From the NCBI RefSeq assembly GCF_025947065.1, contig NZ_CP109994.1, forward strand, positions 3,162,001-3,226,000: a stretch of DNA of 64,000 nt. Direction: 5' to 3'. Shown here one piece after another: positions 18,103 to 24,986 of this stretch (position 1 is its first letter; each line of letters begins with the position of its first letter). The notes below the pieces were generated by a model that was not told where the DNA came from, did not search any database, and saw only the letters and a program-made list of their open reading frames with translations. The position numbers and the translations under genes were made by a program. The DNA is from Flavobacterium sp. N1736 (GTDB lineage: Bacteria > Bacteroidota > Bacteroidia > Flavobacteriales > Flavobacteriaceae).

Positions 18103-18762
18103 TTGAAAAAATATTCAAAACCATTCATTTGCCTTATAATTTTTGGATTAATCGCCATAATTTCAGTGAACTTATACGTGAAATCTTCAACCAAAAAGCA
18201 TATTTCTTATTCATTGAAAAGATTTCCAAAAAATGATATTGGAATTATTTTTGGTGCCGGAATTAACGGAAATCAGCCAAGTAAATATTTAAAAGACAGA
18301 CTTGATGCGGGTATTTTATTATACAAAGCAAAACGAATAAACAAAATTTTACTTTCGGGAGATAATGGTCGTGAAGGTTATGATGAACTGACGGTAATGA
18401 AAAACTACTGTTTCAATCACGGAGTTGATACAACAAAAATATTTATTGATTATGCCGGATTTGATACTTATTCTACCATGTATCGTGCCAAGCATATTTT
18501 TAAAATCAAAAAGGCAACTTTAATTTCTCAGGAATATCATTTAAACCGCGCCATTTATATTGGACAAAAACTTGGGATAAAATCAGTTGGTTATTCTGCC
18601 AATTCAGGAGAATATCACGGGTATAACTATGTTTGTTTTAGAGAATACTTTTCTGTTTTTAAATCTTTTTTAGATGTATTACGAAATCGGGAACCTCGTT
18701 TTTTAGGAAATGAAATCAATATCAATGGTGTTTCAAATTATTCGAAAGAAGATAAACGATAA
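18103..18762 (+). CDS. sanA: SanA/YdcF-like DUF218 membrane-anchored protein (TTG start)
   Basis: The 219-residue protein has one N-terminal membrane helix (residues 8-27) and a DUF218 domain. Motifs are IGIIFGAGINGNQPSKYLKDRLDAG (about 47-71), ILLSGDNG (about 85-92), DYAGFDTYSTMYRAK (about 117-131) and SQEYHLNRAIYI (about 143-154). The start is TTG; no ATG occurs in frame before the membrane helix, and MKKYSKP fits the family N-terminus. E. coli SanA is linked to envelope barrier function and vancomycin exclusion; the same role here is inference. It follows the M3 peptidase terminator and ends at its own terminator. Confidence 0.85.
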   Translation: MKKYSKPFICLIIFGLIAIISVNLYVKSSTKKHISYSLKRFPKNDIGIIFGAGINGNQPSKYLKDRLDAGILLYKAKRINKILLSGDNGREGYDELTVMKNYCFNHGVDTTKIFIDYAGFDTYSTMYRAKHIFKIKKATLISQEYHLNRAIYIGQKLGIKSVGYSANSGEYHGYNYVCFREYFSVFKSFLDVLRNREPRFLGNEININGVSNYSKEDKR

Positions 18763-18768
18763 AAAATC

Positions 18769-18808
18769 AAAAAGCCGTCACTTAAAAAAATAAGTTCCGG
18801 CTTTTTTC
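18769..18808. terminator. Terminator between sanA and the heme lipoprotein gene
   Basis: AAAAGCCG pairs with CGGCTTTT with a partly paired interior (CACTTAAAAAAATAAG), followed by T residues. The two flanking genes are convergent. Confidence 0.65.
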
Positions 18809-18831
18809 AATTAACAATGATCTAATTATTA

Positions 18832-20625
18832 TTATTTTAGTATTCTCTTATTGTTTGCCGGCAACGATATAATGTCTTCAAAAACGTGGCTCAAATCAGT
18901 TGGTTTTACGCCATTATTATCACTATGACACGAAAAGCACGAAATCGCATTACTTTCTGTCGATGCAGATGATGGTGGCTGAACATAAGTTTCCATCGTA
19001 CTATTTGATAATTGTGCTGTACCAATTGCATCTCCGGCAGGAATCGAGTCATTAACTGCGCCATAAGGATACACATTTCCGTTTGGTCCCGCACCGCCAA
19101 AAGTCCAGGTTGCTCCTATCAGCAAATAATTCTTTCTAATATCCTTACCAACCAGCATTTTTCGTATTGCATTGTTTATCGAAATAATTTCGCTGTTTGA
19201 AGCTGCAGGCGTTGTATCTTCTCCGTTAGGAACTGTATTTGACGCAACTCCCCAAGCCATAATTCGTCTTGCTGTAGGACTTGCAAGTGAAGTATCTTTA
19301 ATTAGAATACTATCTCCGCTTACAGTCATATTCTGAATATTTTGAGATCCTATTGTATCATTCGCATTTGCATTAAAAAGCCAGCCTTTTCCTGTATCTG
19401 CTTTAACTTGTTTGATTTTATCATCTTTATCAAGATATGAATAAGCGCTGTTTGGAGAATTTTTTTCATGCTCAAAAGTTGCCCAGATCATTTCAGGATG
19501 TCCTGCTACACTTCCAACAATATGCATTCCTACCAAAGCCAATTTTGTAGTTGTCTGACCATTTTCGACCCATTTATTTGGATTTGATTTGTCATAAGTA
19601 GGTATTATTGCTTTAATAGTAACATAACTATCCGCATTTGGTAAATCTTTTGCTTCAACCCATGATGTTTTTAACTCAATTGCCAAAGCATCAGCATCAG
19701 GCGGAGTTACCCATCCTTTTGTTTTCGCGTAAGCAACGATACTATCGCGTGCGCCGGCAGTAGTTGGAAATTGATTTCCGTTTAGTTTACCTTCATTTAC
19801 GCCGGTTAAAAAATAAGCATACACATCGTTTACCATTGTTATATAATATACGAGTGATTTATTTTCTCCCATTAAAGCGCCATGAGAACCTGCTTGCCCT
19901 TGTTCTGACTCCACTTCATTTCCTTTTGAATCCAGATATATTGATTTGTTTCCTACTTTAAATTCCTGTACAACATCTGACGGATTAATTTCGCTTTCAA
20001 TAACAGGTTTCGGGTTTTTGATTTCTTTTCCTTTAGCATCAAAAAAAGAATGTAAACCATTGGCATTTGCCACAACTCGTTTTACCTGCACTAATTTATT
20101 TGCATCATCTTTAACTTTCTCGTCGCTTTTTTGAGCTTCAATTTCAAACATTTTTCCAGATTCGTCTATTAAAACAGGCAGTCTGTTTGGTCCGCTTTGA
20201 TTAATGTTGCTCACTGCGCTTAACAAAGCGTTTGGTTTATGCGCTTCCAAAGTTCGTTTTCCTGTAACCGGATCTTGTGGCGAAACGTTATAAAAAACAG
20301 GCGATTCCATTACCGTTTTACCCGATGTTGGAGAAGTAATCCATAAAAACATTTGTTCTGACCATTTATAAAAGTCACAATTGTTATTGTGTGGAAATGC
20401 GACACTATTTGCCGGTTCAACCAATCCGTTTTCAGTAGCTTTTCCTGTTTTAAACCAGGAATTAAAATCAGATTCTGATACCGTACAGGATTCTTTTACA
20501 TCTTGTGGAAGATATTCGTATTCAGAATCGGCTTTAGCCAGAATATCATTCTTTTTGCATCCCAGAAAAAGGATTATTAAAACCGCTGCAAACATAGCTG
20601 TTGTTTTTATATTTGTTTTCTTCAT
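18832..20625 (-). CDS. Large lipoprotein with one C-terminal CxxCH heme-binding motif
   Basis: The 597-residue product starts with a lipoprotein signal (Cys23 in FLGCKKND). It ends with a single c-type heme motif CFSCH at residues 563-567, and no second CxxCH is seen. The middle contains a segment LVGMHIVGSVAGHPEMIWATFEHEKNSP (about 360-390), which resembles a conserved block I recall from uncharacterised cytochrome-c-family proteins. I infer a periplasm-facing, membrane-anchored electron-transfer or oxidoreductase protein, but no substrate can be named. The next gene upstream on the same strand (DUF1842-like) has its own terminator, so the two may be separate units. Confidence 0.65.
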   Translation of the reverse strand: MKKTNIKTTAMFAAVLIILFLGCKKNDILAKADSEYEYLPQDVKESCTVSESDFNSWFKTGKATENGLVEPANSVAFPHNNNCDFYKWSEQMFLWITSPTSGKTVMESPVFYNVSPQDPVTGKRTLEAHKPNALLSAVSNINQSGPNRLPVLIDESGKMFEIEAQKSDEKVKDDANKLVQVKRVVANANGLHSFFDAKGKEIKNPKPVIESEINPSDVVQEFKVGNKSIYLDSKGNEVESEQGQAGSHGALMGENKSLVYYITMVNDVYAYFLTGVNEGKLNGNQFPTTAGARDSIVAYAKTKGWVTPPDADALAIELKTSWVEAKDLPNADSYVTIKAIIPTYDKSNPNKWVENGQTTTKLALVGMHIVGSVAGHPEMIWATFEHEKNSPNSAYSYLDKDDKIKQVKADTGKGWLFNANANDTIGSQNIQNMTVSGDSILIKDTSLASPTARRIMAWGVASNTVPNGEDTTPAASNSEIISINNAIRKMLVGKDIRKNYLLIGATWTFGGAGPNGNVYPYGAVNDSIPAGDAIGTAQLSNSTMETYVQPPSSASTESNAISCFSCHSDNNGVKPTDLSHVFEDIISLPANNKRILK

Positions 20626-20706
20626 GATTTTGGGTTTTAGTGGGTTTGTTTATTTTATTTCTTTTGATTTGGATTAACTACTTCTGCATGAAAATTCACT
20701 GAAACA

Positions 20707-20738
20707 AAAAGATCGCCCACCCGGCGATCTTTTAAGTA
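20707..20738 (-). terminator. Terminator of the DUF1842-like gene
   Basis: AAAAGATCGCC (20707-20717) pairs perfectly with GGCGATCTTTT (20723-20733). On the minus strand the T-run follows (TTTTTTGTTTC), placing transcription end about 80 bp after the stop codon and before the heme lipoprotein gene. Confidence 0.8.
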
Positions 20739-20816
20739 AAAAATTATAATCGAGTCAGGAATATTCATGCAGATTTTCAATATTCCCGTATTAATTGTTT
20801 TCAGAGAATTTTATCT

Positions 20817-21230
20817 CTATGCCAATTCCTCTTTCAATTTTTTTGCTGCCGCTACCGGTACATCTTCAATATTATGTTGGTAATATGAGAAACCTCCAGT
20901 TCCGTTCCATGCATTATCGATCGCTAAGTGAGCATCGAAATTTGCCAAAAAAGAACCAATTGCAGGAGGAGGAACAGAGTGAACATATTGTCCTTGTAAA
21001 CTAACTACCTGAGTAACTTTACCAATTCCGGTTGCATATATTCTTCCGGTTACCGGAACAACAATGTGACTATCAGGACCACTAATTGCCTGAGTAATTA
21101 CTACTGTACCTGAAACTGTATGTTGTGATGGTACAACTACTAAACTAAATGAAGCGATTGGAGCACCTGGTTTTCCAACATTTCCTATTGTGCCTTTTGC
21201 TAAATAAGCACCTGCTAATAAATCTGACAT
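20817..21230 (-). CDS. Small protein resembling the DUF1842 family
   Basis: The 137-residue product has no signal peptide or membrane helix. The pattern GNVGKPGAPIASFSLVVVPSQHTVSGTVVITQAISGPD (about 16-53) is a beta-rich segment like that of DUF1842 proteins, with a C-terminal helix (VPVAAAKKLKEELA). Function of the family is unknown to me. The gene is monocistronic, with a strong terminator and a long leader upstream that contains short hairpins at 21262-21308. Its neighbour, the heme lipoprotein, is the only context clue. Confidence 0.55.
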   Translation of the reverse strand: MSDLLAGAYLAKGTIGNVGKPGAPIASFSLVVVPSQHTVSGTVVITQAISGPDSHIVVPVTGRIYATGIGKVTQVVSLQGQYVHSVPPPAIGSFLANFDAHLAIDNAWNGTGGFSYYQHNIEDVPVAAAKKLKEELA

Positions 21231-21504
21231 AACTTTTTTAATTTAAGTTTTCCTACTCATAAGGCTTTTCGGTACCGCCTCGTTTATTTTAGTGGTTTCT
21301 GCTCCACTTATTTGATTTGTTTTGTATTCTATATTTCGGGGCAACGGGGAACTATGTAATTGATTTTCTTTCTTTTATATCCCAAAACTATATCAGATAA
21401 AGGAGAAGATTTTAAAAAATGTCATGAGATGGGAATTCTTAGTCGCAAGTGAGATAAAAAATGACACAAGAGTGTTTTGGATTAATTTTCGAAAATTCTT
21501 AAAT

Positions 21505-21530
21505 AAACTTTCATTTATTTTTGAAACTTT
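21505..21530 (+). promoter_or_regulatory. 26-bp palindromic operator before the GbsR-type regulator (copy 1)
   Basis: The left arm AAACTTTCA and right arm TGAAACTTT form an inverted repeat (8 of 9 pairs) with an 8-nt spacer. The sequence is identical at 23 of 26 positions to copy 2 at 22086-22111. It overlaps the -33 box of the regulator promoter, so binding should repress; this is inference. Confidence 0.7.
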
Positions 21531-21551
21531 AAAAACTTTTACTTACATTTG
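21520..21551 (+). promoter_or_regulatory. Bacteroidota-type promoter of the regulator gene
   Basis: TTTG (21520-21523), a 20-nt spacer and TACATTTG (21544-21551) fit the TTTG-N19-21-TAnnTTTG consensus exactly. The expected transcription start is at or next to the ATG at 21556, implying a leaderless or nearly leaderless mRNA. Confidence 0.65.
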
Positions 21552-21555
21552 ATCT

Positions 21556-22059
21556 ATGGAATTCAAAGAAGCAAAAAATAAGTTCGTACAAACCTGGGGA
21601 GCATTAGGTTCTCAATGGGGAATTAATAAAACTATGGCACAAATTCATGCTTTATTAATGGTCTCGAACGAACCTGTTTCTATGGAAGATATTATGGAAG
21701 AATTGCAAATTTCCCGCGGAAATACCAGCATGAATCTAAAAGCTTTGATGGATTGGGGAATTGTTTATAAAGAATATAAAGCCGGAGAAAGAAGAGAATT
21801 TTTTACTGCTGAAAAAGACTTAGACGAACTAGCCGTAAAAATTTCAAGAGAAAGAAGTAAAAGAGAAATCAAGCCCGCTCTTAAAATTTTAAAAGAAGTT
21901 TCGACAATTGAAGCAAACAATTCTGAAGAGGAAAAACACTTTATCGAGCAAACTTCTAAACTATATGATTTTGTTTTAAAAGCAGATAATATGTTAGACA
22001 AAATAACAGAATTCAACGAAAACTGGCTAGGACGTCTGGTTCTGAAAATTATGAAGTAA
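21556..22059 (+). CDS. GbsR/MarR-like winged-helix transcriptional regulator
   Basis: The 167-residue protein begins MEFKEAKNKFVQTWGALGSQWGINKTMAQIHALL, the usual GbsR-type opening. The winged helix is at about residues 30-90, with the recognition segment ISRGNTSMNLKALMDWGIV (about 53-71), then a basic wing. A C-terminal helical part of about 70 residues probably dimerises. It is the first gene of a plus-strand group with two paralogous membrane proteins. Copies of one palindrome lie before it and before the next gene, suggesting autoregulation and control of the membrane pair. The ligand is unknown; some GbsR proteins sense choline, but no betaine genes are present here. Confidence 0.88.
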   Translation: MEFKEAKNKFVQTWGALGSQWGINKTMAQIHALLMVSNEPVSMEDIMEELQISRGNTSMNLKALMDWGIVYKEYKAGERREFFTAEKDLDELAVKISRERSKREIKPALKILKEVSTIEANNSEEEKHFIEQTSKLYDFVLKADNMLDKITEFNENWLGRLVLKIMK

Positions 22060-22085
22060 AACATCAAACTAAAAAAATTTAATTA

Positions 22086-22111
22086 AAACTTTCATTTTTT
22101 TCTGAAAGTTT
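22086..22111 (+). promoter_or_regulatory. 26-bp palindromic operator (copy 2)
   Basis: AAACTTTCA and TGAAAGTTT are a perfect 9-bp inverted repeat with an 8-nt spacer. The site lies 21 bp before the first membrane-protein gene and 26 bp after the regulator stop codon. Confidence 0.75.
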
Positions 22112-22132
22112 AAAAATTTAAAAATAAATATT

Positions 22133-22480
22133 ATGAACCTCAACATCATTGGGTATTTTATTTACCTCAGCATTACGATTTTCATCATTTTAAAAGTTGG
22201 AAAAATATGTTACAGAAACGGAAATATTTATGTCGCAGAACTAATCCCGAATCATGCAGATATTTGTCAAAAAATCAATCAGGTTTTGCTTTTGGGCTAT
22301 TATCTTTTAAATATTGGTTATTGTGCGATGACACTTATTTCGTGGCAAAAAATCAGTTCATCCACTCAATTAATTGAAACTATCGGCATAAAAACTTCCA
22401 TCATCATTTTTATTATTTCAATATTACATTATCTCAACATCATCATTTTAACCAAGTACATTCACAAATTAATTAAATAA
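22133..22480 (+). CDS. Small membrane protein, first of a tandem paralogous pair
   Basis: The 115-residue product has three likely membrane helices, at residues about 5-25, 50-70 and 86-108. It matches the next gene along its length: K-x5-NG-x-I near residues 22-33, INQ/TNK before the second helix, and GYYLLNIGYCAM against GFYLLNIGFALM. I do not recognise the family. Position directly after the regulator and its operator suggests that it is the regulator's main target. Confidence 0.7.
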   Translation: MNLNIIGYFIYLSITIFIILKVGKICYRNGNIYVAELIPNHADICQKINQVLLLGYYLLNIGYCAMTLISWQKISSSTQLIETIGIKTSIIIFIISILHYLNIIILTKYIHKLIK

Positions 22481-22498
22481 CATTTTAAATTAAATATC

Positions 22499-22885
22499 AT
22501 GGAAACTACAAAAATCTTAATCGGTTACGGAATCTATTTACCAATCGCTTTATTGCTTACCTATTATGTTTCTAAAACACTCTTCAAAAACGGAAAAATC
22601 TTCATGCTGGATATTTTTAAAGGCCGCGAGGATATTGCACAAGCAACCAATAAACTTTTTGAAACCGGATTTTATCTTTTAAACATTGGTTTTGCTTTAA
22701 TGATTCTCGAAATGCAATTAAGCAACAACAGTTATCAGGAATTAATTGAAAGACTGAGCTACAAAATTGGCGGATTTTCTATTTATCTTGGAGTAATGTT
22801 ATTCTTCAATTTATATTTCTTTTTTAGAGGAAAAAGAAAAGCCAAAGAAGCACAACAAGAAGAAAGATTGGTTTTTAAAGCATAA
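22499..22885 (+). CDS. Small membrane protein, second of the tandem paralogous pair
   Basis: The 128-residue product has about three membrane helices (residues 5-25, about 55-75 and about 92-112) and a basic, charged tail (FFRGKRKAKEAQQEERLVFKA) that should face the cytoplasm. It is a diverged duplicate of the preceding 115-residue protein, sharing the YLLNIG core. It starts 18 bp after that gene, so the two are probably co-transcribed. A terminator hairpin follows. Family and function not recognised. Confidence 0.7.
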   Translation: METTKILIGYGIYLPIALLLTYYVSKTLFKNGKIFMLDIFKGREDIAQATNKLFETGFYLLNIGFALMILEMQLSNNSYQELIERLSYKIGGFSIYLGVMLFFNLYFFFRGKRKAKEAQQEERLVFKA

Positions 22886-22896
22886 ATCTTATCACA

Positions 22897-22930
22897 AAAC
22901 CCGACAGGTTTTAAAATCATGTCGGGTTTA
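22897..22930 (+). terminator. Terminator after the paralogous membrane pair
   Basis: AAACCCGACAGGTTTTAAAA and ATGTCGGGTTT form a stem with one imperfection. It belongs to the recurring CCCGACAGGTTTT hairpin family of this window. Confidence 0.75.
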
Positions 22931-22944
22931 ACAATTTTAAACTA

Positions 22945-23406
22945 ATGACAATAATAAACCTTACAACGAAAATAAAAGCACCTCAAAAAAAAGTTTTTGA
23001 TGCTTCAAGAAATATCGATATTCATCAGCAATCTACAAGTAAAACAAACGAAAAAGCAATTGCCGGCGTAACATCAGGATTAATAAATTTGAATGAAACC
23101 GTAACTTTTCGCGGTAAACATTTCGGGTTTTACCTTACTCATAAAAGCCGAATTACTGCAATGAATTTTAATGATTATTTTGTTGATGAAATGGAAAGCG
23201 GTAAATTCAAATATTTTAAACACGAACATTTTTTTGAAGAACAAAATGGTGTTACAATCATGAAAGATAAATTACAATACGAAACTCCGTTTGGAATTTT
23301 AGGTGAACTTTTCGATATTTTATTTCTCGAAAAACACCTTATAAACTTTCTTTTAGAAAGAAATAAAACACTAAAAGAAGTGTCAGAAAAAAGAGATTTA
23401 AAATAA
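22945..23406 (+). CDS. SRPBCC (START-like) family protein
   Basis: The 153-residue cytoplasmic protein opens with the family's first strand and helix (INLTTKIKAPQKKVFDASRNIDIHQQST). A curved sheet follows, and the block DYFVDEMESGKFKYFKHEHFFEEQNG (about 72-97) is typical of this lipid/hydrophobic-ligand-binding fold. The long C-terminal helix is LINFLLERNKTLKEV. Such proteins bind or transform hydrophobic ligands; no substrate can be assigned. It begins 60 bp after the membrane pair, beyond a terminator, so it is probably a separate unit. Confidence 0.75.
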   Translation: MTIINLTTKIKAPQKKVFDASRNIDIHQQSTSKTNEKAIAGVTSGLINLNETVTFRGKHFGFYLTHKSRITAMNFNDYFVDEMESGKFKYFKHEHFFEEQNGVTIMKDKLQYETPFGILGELFDILFLEKHLINFLLERNKTLKEVSEKRDLK

Positions 23407-23449
23407 ATTTCTTACTTTTAAGAAAAGTATAGAATTTAAAACTAATCTT

Positions 23450-23848
23450 ATGACAATCAAAACTAAAATTTTATCGATAGCATTTTTCGCAATTTCTTTT
23501 ATTGGATTCGCACAAAGTAATTGTACAACTTTAAAAGGCTGTGAAAGAAAATTATGCGAATTAAACGTGAAACTTACTGCAGCTAAAAAAGCAGGCAATC
23601 AAAATCAGATTAAAGGAGTTGAGGATGCAATTGCTAAAACCAAGAAAAACTGTACTACAAAAACAGTAAACAATGATCTTGACAAAAAAGTAAAAGAGAA
23701 ACAACAAAAAGTTAACGAAAGAACAGCCGATTTAAACGAAGCTATTAAAGACAAAGAAAGCAAAGAAAAAATCGACAAGAAAAGAAAGAAACTTGATGAA
23801 GCAAAAGCCGATTTGAATAAAGCTTTGGCAGAGCAAAAAACAAAATAG
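23450..23848 (+). CDS. DUF1090 family secreted coiled-coil protein
   Basis: The 132-residue product has a signal peptide (MTIKTKILSIAFFAISFIGFAQ). Cysteines follow in CTTLKGCERKLCEL, and then a long charged helix (KKVKEKQQKVNERTADLNEAIKDKESKEKIDKKRKKLDEAKADL) predicted to form a coiled coil. This layout matches DUF1090 proteins such as E. coli YqjC, including the Gln-x-Lys-x2-Glu helix. Periplasmic location is inferred from the signal peptide; the role is unknown. Confidence 0.75.
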   Translation: MTIKTKILSIAFFAISFIGFAQSNCTTLKGCERKLCELNVKLTAAKKAGNQNQIKGVEDAIAKTKKNCTTKTVNNDLDKKVKEKQQKVNERTADLNEAIKDKESKEKIDKKRKKLDEAKADLNKALAEQKTK

Positions 23849-23865
23849 ATTATTTAGTTTTTTTC

Positions 23866-23893
23866 TCGCAGATTTTGCAGATTCAGCAGATTT
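23866..23893. repeat. Half-copy of the TCTGC/GCAGA intergenic repeat
   Basis: CGCAGATTTTGCAGATTCAG resembles the left arm of the 27-bp palindrome at 45874-45950 (CGCAGATTTGGCAGATTGAG). No matching right arm occurs nearby. Confidence 0.5.
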
Positions 23894-23958
23894 ATTAATC
23901 TCTTTTTGAAAAATAAATTTTCTCTTTTTACGGTTTGCGTGAGGATAAAAGCAGAAAA

Positions 23959-24765
23959 CTAAAGAAAAATCATCATTAACCACCAAAATATCGGAACGCT
24001 TTCGACCCAGAAAGAAGTGTAATATTTAGATCTGTTTGTATTTGCAAATAGAATAAATAACATCAGCATAATCACCATAATAAGGTTTATGATGAGGTCA
24101 TGAAGTGTAAAAGACAAAATTCCAACTATCCAAAAGGGAACCATAAGAGAGAATCCTAAAATTTTAGTTCGCTTTACGCCTATTGTTTGCGGAACGGTTT
24201 TTAAATGCGGATCATCATTCGCCAAATCTAAAATTTCGAAAACCAGAATCAGCACAAAAACCAATACAAAACGCTGAATACATTTTATAAAAAAATTAGG
24301 CGTAAACGGAACTTCGGCATTTATATAAGGCAAAACCAAACTCGCGCCAACCCAGCAAAGTGCCACAATATATATTTTTACGCCCGCCCAATTTCGGGCA
24401 TTTTTTCTGTTTGGAAAAAACGGAAGTGTGTAAAGTGCCGTGATAGCAAAAATTCCAACAGATACAATCTGAGTTATTCGCTTTAAATGGAAAAAATAAT
24501 AGCCAACCAAAATGAGCGAAACAAAACTTAAAACAGCAATAATTTTTAATTGGTTTCCTATTGGTTTTTGCTGTACCCGAACCAGAGCGTCATATTTAAC
24601 AAAATTATACCCAACAATTGTCCCAAAAAAAACGAACAAAGCCATTGGTTCATTATACTGAATATGAAACACATGAAACGTAACGCGAACTAATGCATAA
24701 CACGATAAAGCCACATGAATACTGCTATTGAGGTAAAAATCGAATATCTGTTTTAATATCTTCAT
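23959..24765 (-). CDS. UbiA-like polytopic membrane protein
   Basis: The 268-residue integral membrane protein has about eight helices. The loop FEILDLANDDPHLKTVPQTIGVKRTK (about 176-201) resembles the second Asp-rich motif of UbiA prenyltransferases. The first motif place reads NFVKYDAL, with only one aspartate, so the metal-diphosphate site looks degraded. From this I infer a UbiA-fold protein of uncertain activity. It converges with the DUF1090 gene and is divergent from gcvP. Confidence 0.6.
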   Translation of the reverse strand: MKILKQIFDFYLNSSIHVALSCYALVRVTFHVFHIQYNEPMALFVFFGTIVGYNFVKYDALVRVQQKPIGNQLKIIAVLSFVSLILVGYYFFHLKRITQIVSVGIFAITALYTLPFFPNRKNARNWAGVKIYIVALCWVGASLVLPYINAEVPFTPNFFIKCIQRFVLVFVLILVFEILDLANDDPHLKTVPQTIGVKRTKILGFSLMVPFWIVGILSFTLHDLIINLIMVIMLMLFILFANTNRSKYYTSFWVESVPIFWWLMMIFL

Positions 24766-24861
24766 TTCTTAAATCTAATCAATTATTAACAAATCAACTC
24801 TTTAGTTGTAAATTTCATAAAAATTGAAGTTAAAAATACCTATTAAATTATTAATAATACT

Positions 24862-24869
24862 TAATTTTG
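24862..24869 (+). promoter_or_regulatory. Putative -7 element of gcvP
   Basis: TAATTTTG matches TAnnTTTG, giving a leader of about 110 nt. No -33 box at proper spacing and no glycine-riboswitch fold were recognised. Confidence 0.35.
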
Positions 24870-24986
24870 CGCCACAAAAAAACAACACATTTACTATAAA
24901 ATGTAATAAACCTTGTGTAACACCTGATTAACTCAAAGATTACACCTTGCTAATTACATTGATTTTTAAAAACTAGATAGCTACAA

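Larger units (their letters stand above)
21231..21555. other. Divergent intergenic region with leader hairpins and regulator promoter
   Basis: This 325-bp gap lies between the DUF1842-like gene and the GbsR-type regulator. On the DUF1842 side, two small dyads occur: AGGC/GCCT around CGGTACCG (21262-21280) and AGTGG/CCACT (21291-21308). On the regulator side lie the 26-bp operator and the promoter described separately. No ORF was seen. Confidence 0.5.

Noticed and set aside
24870..24986. Glycine riboswitch before gcvP
   Set aside because: The leader of about 110 nt is AT-rich and I could not find the conserved paired glycine-aptamer core; not supported.
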